DNA from: Bufo bufo
Lineage: Eukaryota; Chordata; Amphibia; Anura; Bufonidae
Direction: 5' to 3'
Assembly (NCBI RefSeq): GCF_905171765.1
Contig: NC_053392.1
Span: 410,012,366-410,076,365 of the forward strand
Length of the DNA: 64,000 nt
Part shown: piece after piece, positions 1 through 50,392 of the stretch
How the letters are laid out: the number at the start of each line of letters is the position of its first letter
Numbering within the stretch: position 1 is the stretch's first letter
Notes under the pieces: model-generated
Told to the model about the DNA's origin: nothing
Seen by the model: the letters and a program-made list of their open reading frames with translations, nothing else
Databases searched by the model: none
Position numbers and translations under genes: made by a program

Positions 1-320
1 TTTTTTCTCAAAGTCTCCCTGTCCGCTAACTTGGGACAAAAATTTCAATCTTTCATGGACTCAATATGCCCCTCACGGAATACCTTGGGGTGTCTTCTTT
101 CCGAAATGGGGTCACATGTGGGATATTTATACTGCCCTGGCATTCTAGGGGCCCTAAAGCGTGAGAAGAAGTCTGGAATATAAATGTCTAAAAAATTTTA
201 CGCATTTGGATTCCGTGAGGGGTATGGTGAGTTCATGTGAGATTTTATTTTTTGACACAAGTTAGTGGAATATGAGACTTTGCAAGAAAAAAAAAAAAAA
301 ATTCTGCTAACTTGGGCCAA
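1..320. other. Unclassified interspersed sequence, no gene
   Basis: A T/A-rich stretch in which CTAACTTGGG.C recurs at 29-39 and 308-316. There is an A-run near 286-300. No coding signature, terminal repeat or target duplication is recognised. It looks like part of a dispersed repeat cut by the window edge. Confidence 0.4.
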
Positions 321-324
321 AAAA

Positions 325-745
325 ATGTCTGAATGGAGCCTTACAGGGGGGTGATCAATGACAGGGGGGTGATCAGGGAGTCTATATGGGGTGATCACCC
401 CCCTGTCATTGATCACCCCCCTATAAGGCTCCATTCAGATGTCCGTATGTGTTTTGCGGATCCGATCCATGTATCAGTGGATCCGTAAAAATCATTCGGA
501 CATCTGAATGCAGCCTTACAGGGGGGTGATCAATGACAGGGGGGTGATCAATGACAGGGGGGGTGATCACCCCCCTGTAAGGCTCCATTCAGATGTCCGT
601 ATGTGTTTTGTGGATCCGATCGATGTATCAGTGGATCCGTAAAAAACATACGGACATCTGAATGCAGCCTTACAGGGGGGTGATCAATGACAGGGGGATG
701 ATCAATGACAGGTGGGTGATCAGGGAGTCTATATGGGGTGATCAA
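325..745. repeat. Tandem copies of a palindromic unit of about 155 bp
   Basis: The motif GGCTCCATTCAGATGTCCGT occurs near 428 and 584, and the mirror CGGACATCTGAATGCAGCC near 497 and 651, so the unit repeats with a period of about 155 bp. Each unit has a GGATCCG-rich core flanked by inverted arms and separators made of AGGGGGGTGATCAATGAC. The copies differ by few bases. The class is not identified. Confidence 0.7.
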
Positions 746-819
746 GGGTGAATAAGGGGTTAATAAGTGACAGGGGGGGGGGGGTGTAGTGTAGTGGTGC
801 TTGGTGCAACATATTACTG

Positions 820-992
820 AGCTACCTGTGTCCTCTGGTGGTCGATCCAAACAAAGGGGACCACCAGAGGACCAGGTAGCAGGTATATTAGACGCTGTTA
901 TCAAAACAGCGTCTAATATACCTGTTAGGGGTTAAAAAAATCAAATCTCCAGCCTGCCAGCGAACGATCGCCGCTGGCAGGCTGGAGATCCA
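820..992. repeat. Three consecutive short inverted repeats
   Basis: Three hairpin-forming repeats lie side by side: GCTACCTG..CCTCTGGTGGTC with its mirror (about 821-880), TATTAGACGCTG with its mirror (about 885-918), and ATCTCCAGCCTGCCAGC with GCTGGCAGGCTGGAGAT (945-990). They probably belong to the same element as 325-745. A CpG-rich tract follows to about 1150. Confidence 0.6.
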
Positions 993-1156
993 CTCTCTTA
1001 CCTTCCGTTCCTGTGAGCGCGCGCGCCTGTGTGCGCGCGTTCAAAGGAAATCTCGGCTCACGCGAGATGACGCATATATGCGTCGCTGAGCGCAGGGCTG
1101 CCACCTCCGGAACGCGAATCTGCGTTAGGTCTAACCACCTCCGGACAGCCTATTTA

Positions 1157-1192
1157 AAAAAAAACAAAAAAAAAAAAAAAAAAAAAAAAAAA
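1157..1192. repeat. A-rich simple repeat
   Basis: A run of A broken by a single C, followed by unique sequence. Short TA dinucleotide arrays follow at 1316-1334 and 1519-1553. The remainder of 1193-1615 holds no gene. Confidence 0.85.
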
Positions 1193-1518
1193 CGTCGGGC
1201 ATGGCCAGGGATGTTGAGAGAACAATAAAACTGGTTTGAGTCATCCTAGTTCCTGTAGAGTGGCTCCCATCCCAACCACTTCTGGTCTCTACTAGGTTGG
1301 AAGTGGAACATGCCATGTATATATATATATATATGTCACAACTGCCTGCCAGCCAATCTGGGACCCCAGCAGTCAGACATGAAACCACTTAACCTTCGCA
1401 GGCACCGCTTGGGCTGTTAAGTGGTGATGCACATGTAGATGGTACGTAACACTTCTGACATGGCACCATGGATAGAAGTCGCTCTGTGGATATTGGGAAG
1501 ACTTGACTAGGTGAAGGG

Positions 1519-1553
<35 letters not shown>
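1519..1553. repeat. (TA)n microsatellite
   Basis: About 17 uninterrupted TA units, then a short A-run. Confidence 0.95.
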
Positions 1554-1559
<6 letters not shown>

Positions 1560-1619
1560 AATTCTGTTATACTGTGCCATGCCATCCCAAATTTTTCAGG
1601 TATCGGCCAAGCCCTTTAA

Positions 1620-2570
1620 CCCTCTTAGGCCGGGAGTTTTTTTTTTGCATTTTCGTTTTGAGCTCCCTGCCTTCCCAGAGCCATAACTTTTTTTATTTGT
1701 CTGTTCACATAGCCATATGAGGGATTGTTTTTTGCGGGACAAGTTGTACTTTCCAACACCACCATTTAATATTGTATATGATGTAGTGGGAAGCGGGAAA
1801 AAAATCCCAAATGGGGTGAAATTGCAAAAAAATAAAAAAAAGCTATTCCACCAGTTTTGCGTTTTAAATTTTTTTCATTTACGACGTTCGATAAAACTGA
1901 CCAGTTACTTTTAATCTACAGGTCAGTACGAATCTGGCGATACCTTTATATGTATAGTTTTTCTTGCGTTTTGATAGTGATAAAAAAAATTAAAAAGTGG
2001 GTAAAAATCTGTTTTATTTTTGTCGCCATATTTTGACCCCTATAACTTTTTTGTAATTATGTGTATGGAGCTGTACTTTTCATCGATACCATTCATGGGT
2101 GTGTGACTTTTTATTTAAATTTTTTTGTAGAAAATGAAGCAACCAAAAACGGCGAATTGGCCATTTGGACTTTTTTTTCCGTTTTGGCGTTTGGGGAGTA
2201 TATTTTTAAATTATTGGTGTTTTCGCACATTGCGACACCCATGATGTGTATTTTTTTAATTTTTTTTAGTTCTTTTATTCTTATTTTGGGAAAAGGGGGG
2301 TGATTTGAACTTATTATAATTTTTATTTTATTTTTTACACTTTTATAGTTCCCATAGGGAACTTTAACCATCAATCATCTGATTGCTATTATCAGACTTC
2401 AATGCACTTGCATGGGAATCTATGATGATTTCACTGCTTTCCTATGGAGCCTTAATACAGGCAAGGGCTCCATAGGAAATACTATGCAGCAGCCTCCTGT
2501 CATTTACAAAGACAGGGGCTGCTGCATACACGCTCCGGCTCCTCCAATCGCCACATGGGGGAGACTGAGC
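1620..2570. mobile_element. piggyBac-like nonautonomous element, one end intact
   Basis: It begins TTAA|CCCTCTTAGG (TTAA at 1616-1619). Its body matches, in reverse, the complete element at 25689-26583: both share the GTCTGTTCACATAGCCATATGAGGG block and the block around CAATCATCTGATTG. The far end is lost in GCTCTTCTGAATACAGTATTTGTG duplications near 2580-2640. A TTAA target and CCC/GGG ends are piggyBac traits; no transposase remains. Confidence 0.6.
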
Positions 2571-2644
2571 ACAACCAAAAGCTCTTCTGAATACAGTATT
2601 TGTGTGCAGTCTCTTCTGAATACAGTATTTGTGTGCAGTCTGCA

Positions 2645-3336
2645 CAGTGAGCGGTAACTTTTCCCACACAAATTAGTACAGTGTGACAATGCCATTTTTT
2701 CAAACAACTTTTCTTATAAACGCTGTGTAGCACAGTTCCTGTCACTTCTGGAAATGTATGAATAACAGGGGTGTCGCTAGGCATGTAGATCCAGGGTCTG
2801 GCCCCCAGATTTCAAGCATATTGCCCAGGACCTGTAGCAGGCACCTTCCCTAGTAACCAGGTGCACATTAAACCTGTAAGTAGCGGCTTCCTTGTGTGCC
2901 AGGATAAAGTCTAGCGAAGCCAGGAAGCAGCCCTCACTGGTGGCTCAGTCTGAGAGCATGAAGCAGGGCTAGCGGCCAAAATTCACATCCCAGACAGCAT
3001 AAGCAGATTCCAGAGCTATTGCTGCTCCTGTCCGCTCACTAGTGCTGGAGTGTGGAAGGCCTTGTGTAAATGGCCTCTACCAGCCCAGAAAACAGCCAGT
3101 GCCGGTTCATGGAGCAGAGAGAATTACTGGCAATGAAGACGAGCTTCATGTAAGTCATTCATGTATGTTTATGGGATCTGTGTTACACAGTATATACTCA
3201 TCAAGTAGCTGTGTACATACTCTGAATGGGGAAATGCATATATGCTGTGGGTGGAGGAGCTGTGTATATACTGTTCAGCGGAGGAGATAAGTAGTAGACA
3301 CTGTGAGAAGAAAAGCTGCGTATATACGGTTATCTT
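2645..3336. other. No gene seen; hAT-end-like fragment near 2767
   Basis: CAGGGGTGTCGCTAGG at about 2767 resembles a hAT terminus of the CAGGGGYG type, but no partner end or 8-bp duplication is seen. The rest is unclassified. Confidence 0.3.
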
Positions 3337-3340
3337 TTAA

Positions 3341-4036
3341 AGGGGTTGTCTGGGTTCAGAGCGGAACCCAGACACATCCTCTTCTTCTGCCAGTCAGCCC
3401 CTCTGACACGAGCATCAGAGCATTTCATACTCAGATGCTCTCCCAAGGGCTTTTCCTGGAGATCCAGTGACATACCAGGCTCACCATGGGTAAGCTAAGC
3501 GGAGCCCGGTGCTAAAGCCCGCCCATGAGTGCCGGTGACATCACTGGGAACACTGCTAGGTGGAAGCCTCTGCCTTGCAGTGCAAGGCCTCTTTCACACT
3601 GGCGTGTGTGGTCCGTGGTCGTGCTGCGGCCCGCAAAATGCAGGCCGTAATGCACGAGCACAGTCCGTGGGGCAGCCGCAGCGGATCGCGGACCCATTTA
3701 CTTGAATGGGTCCGCGATCCGGCCATTGTGCAAAAAGATAGGACATGTTATATCTTTTTGCGGAAGGGAAGTACGGGACGAAACCCCACTCCGTAGTGCT
3801 TCCGTAGGGTTCCGTTCCGCATCTCCGGATTTGCGGACCCATTCAAGTGAATGGGTCCGCATCCGTGATGCGGAATGCCTACGGAACGGCGCCCGTGTAT
3901 TGCAGCCCGCAATACGGCAACGGGCCGCACACGCCAGTGTGAAAGAGGCCTAAAGATGTTAACAAAAAAAGCCCTTGCCCTGCACAATACAGCTCATGTC
4001 AGAGGGGCTAAGTGGGGGAAGAACCAGACAACCCCT
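3341..4036. mobile_element. Kolobok/T2-type MITE with TTAA duplication
   Basis: TTAA at 3337-3340 and 4037-4040 flank termini AGGGGTTGTCTGGTTC-like and its mirror GAACCAGACAACCCCT. The TTAAAGGRR start is the T2 signature known from Xenopus Kolobok MITEs. It carries a Harbinger-like MITE at 3586-3950. Confidence 0.75.
3586..3950. mobile_element. Harbinger-like palindromic MITE (GGCCTCTTTCACAC family)
   Basis: Terminal inverted repeats GGCCTCTTTCACACTGGCG and its mirror, flanked by CAA/TAA. The 3-bp TWA-type duplication, seen cleanly in sister copies, points to PIF/Harbinger. The interior is GGATCCGC- and GCGGACC-rich and self-complementary. Confidence 0.7.
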
Positions 4037-4093
4037 TTAAGATCCTAGCAATGCTCCTGATGAATAGACAACTGGGTATTACCGTTTCTCTAA

Positions 4094-4710
4094 TTTATTT
4101 AAGTAATTTATATTGCGCTGACACATTCCGCAGCACTCTACTGACATTATCATCACGTGACACCGATACAGTCTGTGTAGGTACACACCTCATTGTTAGG
4201 AATAACAGAAGACGGGCACCACGTTAGGTTACATGAAAAGATGCTCCAGCATTATTTTTTATGAGGAATACAAGTACTGAAACAAATGTCCTAGGAGAGA
4301 TGGCAGGCCATTTTATCTACTTAATCAAAGGATTGTTGCATAGTTAGAAAAAGTATTTAATCGAGGATTTAACTCCAATATACAGTACAATCATCATATA
4401 CCAAGTAGTTTTCTTTATAGCTTTAAATATTTACAAAGCTAAAAAAAATCCTGAAGTAAGGCATTTCGGTCAATATCTTATGAGTGCACTTATTTTTGTT
4501 ACTGCATAAATATGCATAAAAAAAAAAAAAAGTTAAAATACAATACATTGTTGCTTTAAACAATATAAATTTAAAGAATCAGCACTTTGTTATTTACAAA
4601 AGAAAAGAAAAAAAAAAAGAAAAAAAAAACAATTTTGTTTTGCATAGAAAATATAGAACTAATTGACACCAGCGCAACTTCCTGATTTCTGCACCCGAAA
4701 TCTCCATCTT
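4094..4710 (-). other. Probable SFT2D1-like 3' UTR with candidate AATAAA
   Basis: An A/T-rich stretch follows the stop codon. On the minus strand an AATAAA lies at plus 4094-4099, about 610 bp after the stop and just outside the T2 MITE that ends at 4036. An ATTAAA variant lies near 4355. Part of 4100-4160 resembles a dispersed frog repeat (GCGCTGACACATTCCGCAGC), so the true end cannot be fixed from sequence alone. Confidence 0.35.
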
Positions 4711-44540
<39,830 letters not shown>

Positions 44541-44544
44541 TGGA

Positions 44545-44885
44545 ATTTTGGAAGGGATGCAAATGAGCTCTTAACAAGCTCTGCCTCTAATGCCACCAGC
44601 TATCCTAGAAGTCAATGTTCAGCTCTTAAAATAATCCTTGAGACATGACTTGGATATTAAATAAGACAGCACCTCATCTGCAGACAGCTGTTTCGGGGTG
44701 TTTGCTCCTCACACCCTGAAACAGCTGTCTGCAGATGAGGTGCTTGGCTTATTTAATATCCAAGTCATGTCTCAAGGATTATTTTTTTTTTAAGAGCTGA
44801 ATATTGACTTATAGGATAGCTGCCTTACATCTAGAGGCAGAGTTTGTTAAGAGCTCATTTTCATCCCTTCCCTCCCTGGATTACA
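44545..44885. mobile_element. Long inverted repeat with CAGACAGCTGTTTC hairpin centre
   Basis: Arms of about 165 bp mirror each other from GGGATGCAAATGAGCTCTTAA on the left to its complement at about 44850; the centre is GGGGTGTTTGCTCCTCACACCC near 44705. No target duplication is defined. Confidence 0.7.
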
Positions 44886-45019
44886 ATGGTCATGGTGCTA
44901 TTCTTGATATTCCCGGCAGTGGTACAATTACCCTAAATATAAAAAAGGTGCACTCAGTGGCTCCCAGGACAGGGACTGTATAATCAGCTTGTCTTGACCT
45001 AACTGCCACTCTATACTGA

Positions 45020-45350
45020 AGCTCCATTCTCACAGCAGGCCATCAATATCTAGTCAGTGAGGGTCAGACACCCCAACACCCTCACCAATTCTGGAGTAAT
45101 TCTGGTGCAGAATTAGACAGCTCAGTCCACTGTGTAGTGGAGGGAGTTGGTCACTGCAGCACTGCTCCCATTCACTTCAATGGGAGCAGTGCTGCAGTAA
45201 CCATATTGATCCACTACACAATCGACTGAGCTGCGTAGTTCTGCACCAGAGTTACCCCTGAACAGCAGGAGTGTCAGTCCCTCACTGAACAGATATTGAT
45301 GGCCTATCCTGAGGCTAGGCCATTAATATAAAAGGAGGCGACAACCTCTA
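45020..45350. mobile_element. Palindromic MITE
   Basis: GCCATCAATATCTAGTCAGTGA and its mirror (45285-45305), with a central GCTCCCATTCACTTCAATGGGAGC. The outer GGCCTATCCTGAGG.TAGGCC is shared with other copies near 29620 and 43220. Confidence 0.6.
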
Positions 45351-45354
45351 AAGC

Positions 45355-45990
45355 CAGATATAAGGAGTCCAATTTGCCCTCAAAGTTTCACCTTGCTCTG
45401 GTTTCACAAACTTTTTTTGCTGGGAAAATGTCACAATTATTTGACGATGTACCAAATGTGTCATAGCGGCAGACAAAGTAATAGAGTTGGCACATCTTGC
45501 TAGATGTTAGAAACGTTTCCTTATTCTGGTCTTGACAAAAAATATCCCCCTATTCTAGACACTTATGAAGAGTCTATTAATAGACAAAAAGCCTCAAACT
45601 GACAGCATATATGCCAGTTTTGGTGCATTTTAAGCCACATTACGGAGCCAACCAACTGGTTTGACTTTTGGCTAGTCCTAAAGGAGTTATACCAGCAGTC
45701 CCCTGGTTTTTACCCTTTAACTCCTATACAGGGATCTTGCTTTCGCTGCAGGGGAATCCACCAGGTTGCTACCTCTTCGTATAGTCCCTTTGTGGTTGGC
45801 TGCTGACATACGGAGGTCAAAGACACCAGTGCGAAGCACTGAGGGGGTCAGGCAACACTCGTAGTCAGGAAGGCAGCGTTTAGGGCAGGCAGAATACATG
45901 CAAATCCGTTAAGTCCAAAGCAGGTGACATAAGGGCCAGTACAGTAAACAGGCCCTCAGAATCTCAGAAAGCTAGGTAACCTAGAGTAAG
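45355..45990. other. No gene or element identified
   Basis: The short ORFs here have no recognisable homology. Confidence 0.3.
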
Positions 45991-45999
45991 GTGCCTTAA

Positions 46000-46650
46000 A
46001 AGGGATTATGTCACCTCTTTTTACCCTATAGAGATGTGGACATGCAGGGCTAGATCGCTGCTAGCATGTCCTCAATATACCTGTCCCATAGCTCTGTGTG
46101 GTTTTATTGAGTGTAAAAATAGATTTTATATATATGTAAATCAGCCTGGTAAGGAGCCCAAGGGGCTGTACTAACCGTTCTGGAGCCCAGTCACGCCCCC
46201 CTGTGAATGAGCCCAGCACCGCCTATAACCAGGAATCTCCTCCTTGCTCACAAAGTCAGATCGCCGTAATCTCGCGATGCGCGAGCTCGTGCATGCGCAG
46301 TGCCGGCATAGTGTTCCTTCCCTGTGCTAGCATCAGCCTCGGGGAAGGAACTGCACATGCGTGAGCTCGCGCATCACGAGATTACGGCGATCTGACTTTG
46401 TGAGCAAGGAGGAGATTCCTGGTTACAGGTGGTGCTGGGCTCATTCACAGGGGGGCGTGACTGGGCTCCAGAACGGTTAGTACAGCCCCTTGGGCTCCTT
46501 ACCAGGCTGATTTACATATATATAAAATCAATTTTTACACTCAATAAAACCACACAGAGCTATGGGAGAGGTATATTGCGGACATGCTAGCGGCGATCTA
46601 GCAGTGCATGTCCGCATCTCTATAGGGTAAAAAGAGGTAACAGAACCCCT
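46000..46650. mobile_element. T2-type palindromic MITE
   Basis: TTAA at 45996-45999, right flank TTAC; ends AAGGGATTATGTCACCTC and GAGGTAACAGAACCCCT. The arms include ATCTCGCGATGCGCGAGC and TCGCGCATCACGAGAT, meeting near 46325. Confidence 0.8.
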
Positions 46651-46654
46651 TTAC

Positions 46655-47430
46655 ATACACTAAGATGACCAGAAAACTAGGGTGCACACTGGCCCTTTAA
46701 GAGCCAGAGAGTAAGCATGCCCTAGGAACAGAGCAGGGGACCTTACAGGCAAGCACAGGCCGTGGCCTGCGGCAGGAAGGGCCATATGGGAGGCCAGCAG
46801 TCATCTGCTGCTGGTGGGCAGAGAAGGGCAAGCAAATTGGACCACCAGCACAGCAATAAGCTGGTTAAGTGAAGTGGTGCCCATGCCCACTTGGAGGAGT
46901 GGGACAGTGGCAGGCATAGGCCACCAGAGTAACACTACAATTCTGCCCCATTGAGTTCTTTTATATTGCTGCTGTCTTCCTCATTGGCAAACCACAGCAA
47001 TGAAACGTCAACTCCAACCACATCATTTAAATTTGATTTTTTAAGTCCAATTCACTACAAAGTAAAGTTGGCCACTAAAGATTGGTTTACATAGCCAGAT
47101 GAAGCAGACGATCATGAAGGAAGCGTTCCTTCCCAACAAATGCCCGCTTGTCTGTGGAGGTGAAGCACTGCATTTACTTGGATACTACTATTTCACATCC
47201 CTATACAAATTCATTGTTTCTGGACAGCAGAGTGCTGTTTATATACACCACGATCTGCTGCCGAGAAACGAAGATTTAGATGTTCACATGAAAGATTGTT
47301 CCACCCGATGAACAAGCATTTTGCTCAGTCATCAGCGGCATTTTTACACAGGCAGATCATCTGGAAAGCGCGTTCACCCCAGAAAGTCTGCCCGACAATC
47401 GGACAGTGTAAAGCCACCTTAAAAGGGGTT
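46655..47430. other. No gene; possible MITE at about 47085-47425
   Basis: GGTTTACATAGCCAGATGA (47084) and GACAGTGTAAAGCCACC (47401) form an imperfect terminal inverted repeat. Confidence 0.35.
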
Positions 47431-47784
47431 ATCTCACTTCTGCAAGAAGCATTTTTCAGGTAGAGTAAGTTAAAGGGGTATTCTCATCTGAGACCATTCG
47501 GGCATAATGCTAGGATTTGCCCTTATTGTTCAATATGTGTGGGTCCCATTGCTGGGACCCACACTTACACAGAAAAAAAGAGAGTGGGGAAGGTGGCGGC
47601 CGGAGGACCCTGGGTTTCCCCAGGTCCGGCCACCACCAAGCGCTCTCCCAATAGTACTGTATGGGAGCACACTGCCCTTGCGCGGCCACAACTCTCATTC
47701 ATTTCTATGGGGCCTACGGAAATAGCCAAGCCAGTGCTCTGCTATTTTCGGTGGCTCCATAGAAATGAATGGAGGGGAGCTGCG

Positions 47785-48145
47785 CATTACTAATGTATTA
47801 TGATTTTCCATATTGTCTCCTTTGCTTGCTTGAGTTATTTTTCCACCGCTCGATTCCATGGTTATGACCACCCTGTAATCCAGCAGTGATGGCCGTGCTT
47901 GCACACTACAGGAAAAAGCGCTGGCCTCTCTAGTGTCTAGATCAGTGTGAGTGCACATAGACAAGGATTAGGATGGGACTTTTCTTATGTGCAAGCATGG
48001 GCACCACTCCTGGACTGCAGGGTGGTTATAACCCCTGGATATGAGCAGTGAGGAGGCAATATGGACAATCACAATACATTATTAAGTGGCGCAAAATAAC
48101 TTTCTCTACATGATAAATGCCATTTGCTGAAGTGACAAAACCCCT
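47785..48145. mobile_element. T2-type MITE, right end intact
   Basis: ATTACTAATGTATTATGATTTTCC to GAAGTGACAAAACCCCT; its right TTAA (48146-48149) is also the left TTAA of the next MITE. Upstream (47470-47780) is a second partial T2-like unit starting TTAAAGGGGTATTCTC. Confidence 0.65.
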
Positions 48146-48149
48146 TTAA

Positions 48150-48886
48150 AGGGCTTCTGTCACCCCACAAAAGTATTTTTTTTTTTTTGGATAGTTACAT
48201 TCCTTATAGCGCGATATAGGAGAATATAATGGTCTTACTTACTTTCATGCGGCCGTTTCTTTAGAAAACGAAGTTTTATAATATGTAAATCCGGTCTCTA
48301 CCAGCAAGTAGGGCGTCTACTTGCTGGTAGCCGCAGCAGAAAACCGCCCCCTCGCCGTGTTGATTGACAGGGCCAGCCGTGATCTCCTCCTCCGGCCGGC
48401 CCTGTCAGTATTTCAAAAATCGCGCGCCTCTGTTCATTCGGCGCAGGCGCTCTGAGATGAGGAGGCTCGTCTCCTCAGAACTCCCTCAGTGCGCCTGCGC
48501 CGATGACGTCTTCTCTTTCGGTGATGTCATCGGCGCAGGCGCACTGAGGGAGTTCTGAGGAGACGAGCCTCCTCATCTCAGAGCGCCTGCGCCGAATGAA
48601 CAGAGGTGCGCGATTTTTGAAATACTGACAGGGCCGGCCGGAGGAGGAGATCACGGCTGGCCCTGTCAATCAACACGGCCAGGGGGCGGTTTTCTGCTGC
48701 GGCTACCAGCAAGTAGACGCCCTACTTGCTGGTAGAGACCGGATTTACATATTATAAAACTTCGTTTTCTAAAGAAATGGCCGCATGAAAGTAAGTAAGA
48801 CCATTATATTCTCCTATAATCGCGCTATAAGGAATGTAACTATACAAAAAAAAAAAAAATGACTTTTGTGGGGTGACAGAAGCCCT
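48150..48886. mobile_element. T2-type palindromic MITE (AGGGCTTCTGTCACCCCAC family)
   Basis: TTAA at 48146-48149 and 48887-48890; 737 bp, sister of 21375-22104. The arms are nearly perfect to the centre near 48518. A CpG-dense core (GGCGCAGGCGCACTGAGG) is kept in both copies. Confidence 0.88.
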
Positions 48887-49281
48887 TTAAGACAAATTAG
48901 AAATAGTGCATGTAATAACTGTACAATACAGTGGCTCCCCAGCTGCAAATAATATTGTGCACTAGTGTCACCAGTGATGTTCGGGCCCCAACCATATCAC
49001 TATGACAGTTAACACCTGGGTAAGCGCCATATCATTCAATTGTAACTTTCATAAGATTGTCTCAGAGTGTCTCCACCCCATCTGCAGTATTTGAAAGCGG
49101 CTTATGACCCACAAAAGGTTAAAAGGGGTTATCCGAGAATAAGAAATTCCCCCCATATGCCGGGCTTCTCACACTAAATATACTTACCTGGCTCCCTGCC
49201 CCACCAGATGTTTTCATCTGCGCACGGGGAGAAGCAGCAGCGGCGGTGCGGGGACCAGGAGCGGCGCAGTGAGCCAAGCAC

Positions 49282-50326
49282 ACTCACCTAAAGAATTATT
49301 AGGAACACCATACTAATACGGTGTTGGACCCCCTTTTGCCTTCAGAACTGCCTTAATTCTACGTGGCATTGATTCAACAAGGTGCTGATAGCATTCTTTA
49401 GAAATGTTGGCCCATATTGATAGGATAGCATCTTGCAGTTGGAGATTTGAGGGATGCACATCCAGGGCACGAAGCTCCCGTTCCACCACATCCCAAAGAT
49501 GCTCTATTGGGTTGAGATCTGGTGACTGTGGGGGTCATTTTAGTACAGTGAACTCATTGTCATGTTCAAGAAACACATTTGAAATGATTCGAGCTTTGTG
49601 ACATGGTGCATTATCCTGCTGGAAGTAGCCATCAGAGGATGGATACATGTTCTCATTCTGTTTACGCCAAATTCGGACTCTACCATTTGAATGTCTCAAC
49701 AGAAATCGAGACTCATCAGACCAGGCAACATTTTTCCAGTCTTCAACAGTCCAATTTTGGTGAGCTCGTGCAAATTGTAGCCTCTTTTTCCTATTTGTAG
49801 TGGAGATGAGTGGTACCTGGTGGGGTCTTCTGCTGTTGTAGCCCATCCGCCTCAAGGTTGTGCGTGTTGTGGCTTCACAAATGCTTTGCTGCATACCTCG
49901 GTTGTAACGAGTGGTTATTTCAGTCAACATTGCTCTTCTATCAGCTTGAATCAGTCGGCCCATTCTCTTCTGACCTCTAGCATCCACAAGGCATTTTTGC
50001 CCACAGGACTGCCGCATACTGGATGTTTTTCCCTTTTCACACCATTCTTTGTAAACCCTAGAAATGGTTGTGCGTGAAAATCCCAGTAACTGAGCAGATT
50101 GTGAAATACTCAGAGCGGCCCGTCTGGCACCAACAACCATGCCACGCTCAAAATTGCTTAAATCACCTTTCTTTCCCATTCTGACATTCAGTTTGGAGTT
50201 CAGGAGATTGTCTTGACCAGCACCACCCCCCTAAATGCATTGAAGCAACTGCCATGTGATTGGTTGACTAGATAATTGCATTAATGAGAAATAGAACAGG
50301 TGTTCCTAATAATTCTTTAGGTGAGT
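49282..50326 (-). mobile_element. Tc1-family transposon with internal deletion
   Basis: Inverted termini ACTCACCTAAAGAATTATTA and its mirror. 1045 bp, about 0.2 kb shorter than a full copy because of a deletion in the gene. Confidence 0.9.
49313..50179 (-). pseudogene. Tc1 transposase, internal deletion plus one stop
   Basis: The frame starts ATG at 50177-50179 (MGKKGDLSNFERGMVVGARR) and ends at TAG 49313-49315. The helix-turn-helix part, NVAWSDESRF (first Asp), QQDNAPCHKA (second Asp) and QSPDLNPIEHLWD (Glu) are present. Two defects: about 50-60 residues are missing between VRIWRKQNENM and YPSSDGYF, where the family has a glycine-rich strand region, and TGA at 49535-49537 replaces the expected Trp codon before PPQSPDLN. 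288 codons remain against about 340. It belongs to a different Tc1 lineage from 35592-37170. Confidence 0.9.
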
Positions 50327-50392
50327 AAGTATATTCTGTGCCAGGGGCCCGGCGTATGGGGACATTTTTTTTGTCTTGAATAAACCCATTAA

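Larger units (their letters stand above)
49123..50388. mobile_element. Possible T2-type MITE hosting a Tc1 insertion
   Basis: TTAA at 49119-49122 and 50389-50392; starts AAGGGGTTATCCGAG, ends AATAAACCCA, partly mirrored. Tc1 occupies 49282-50326. Confidence 0.5.

Noticed and set aside
1013..1150. CpG island promoter
   Set aside because: CpG-rich but short, adjoining palindromic repeats and an A-run, with no first exon nearby; better explained as part of a repeat.
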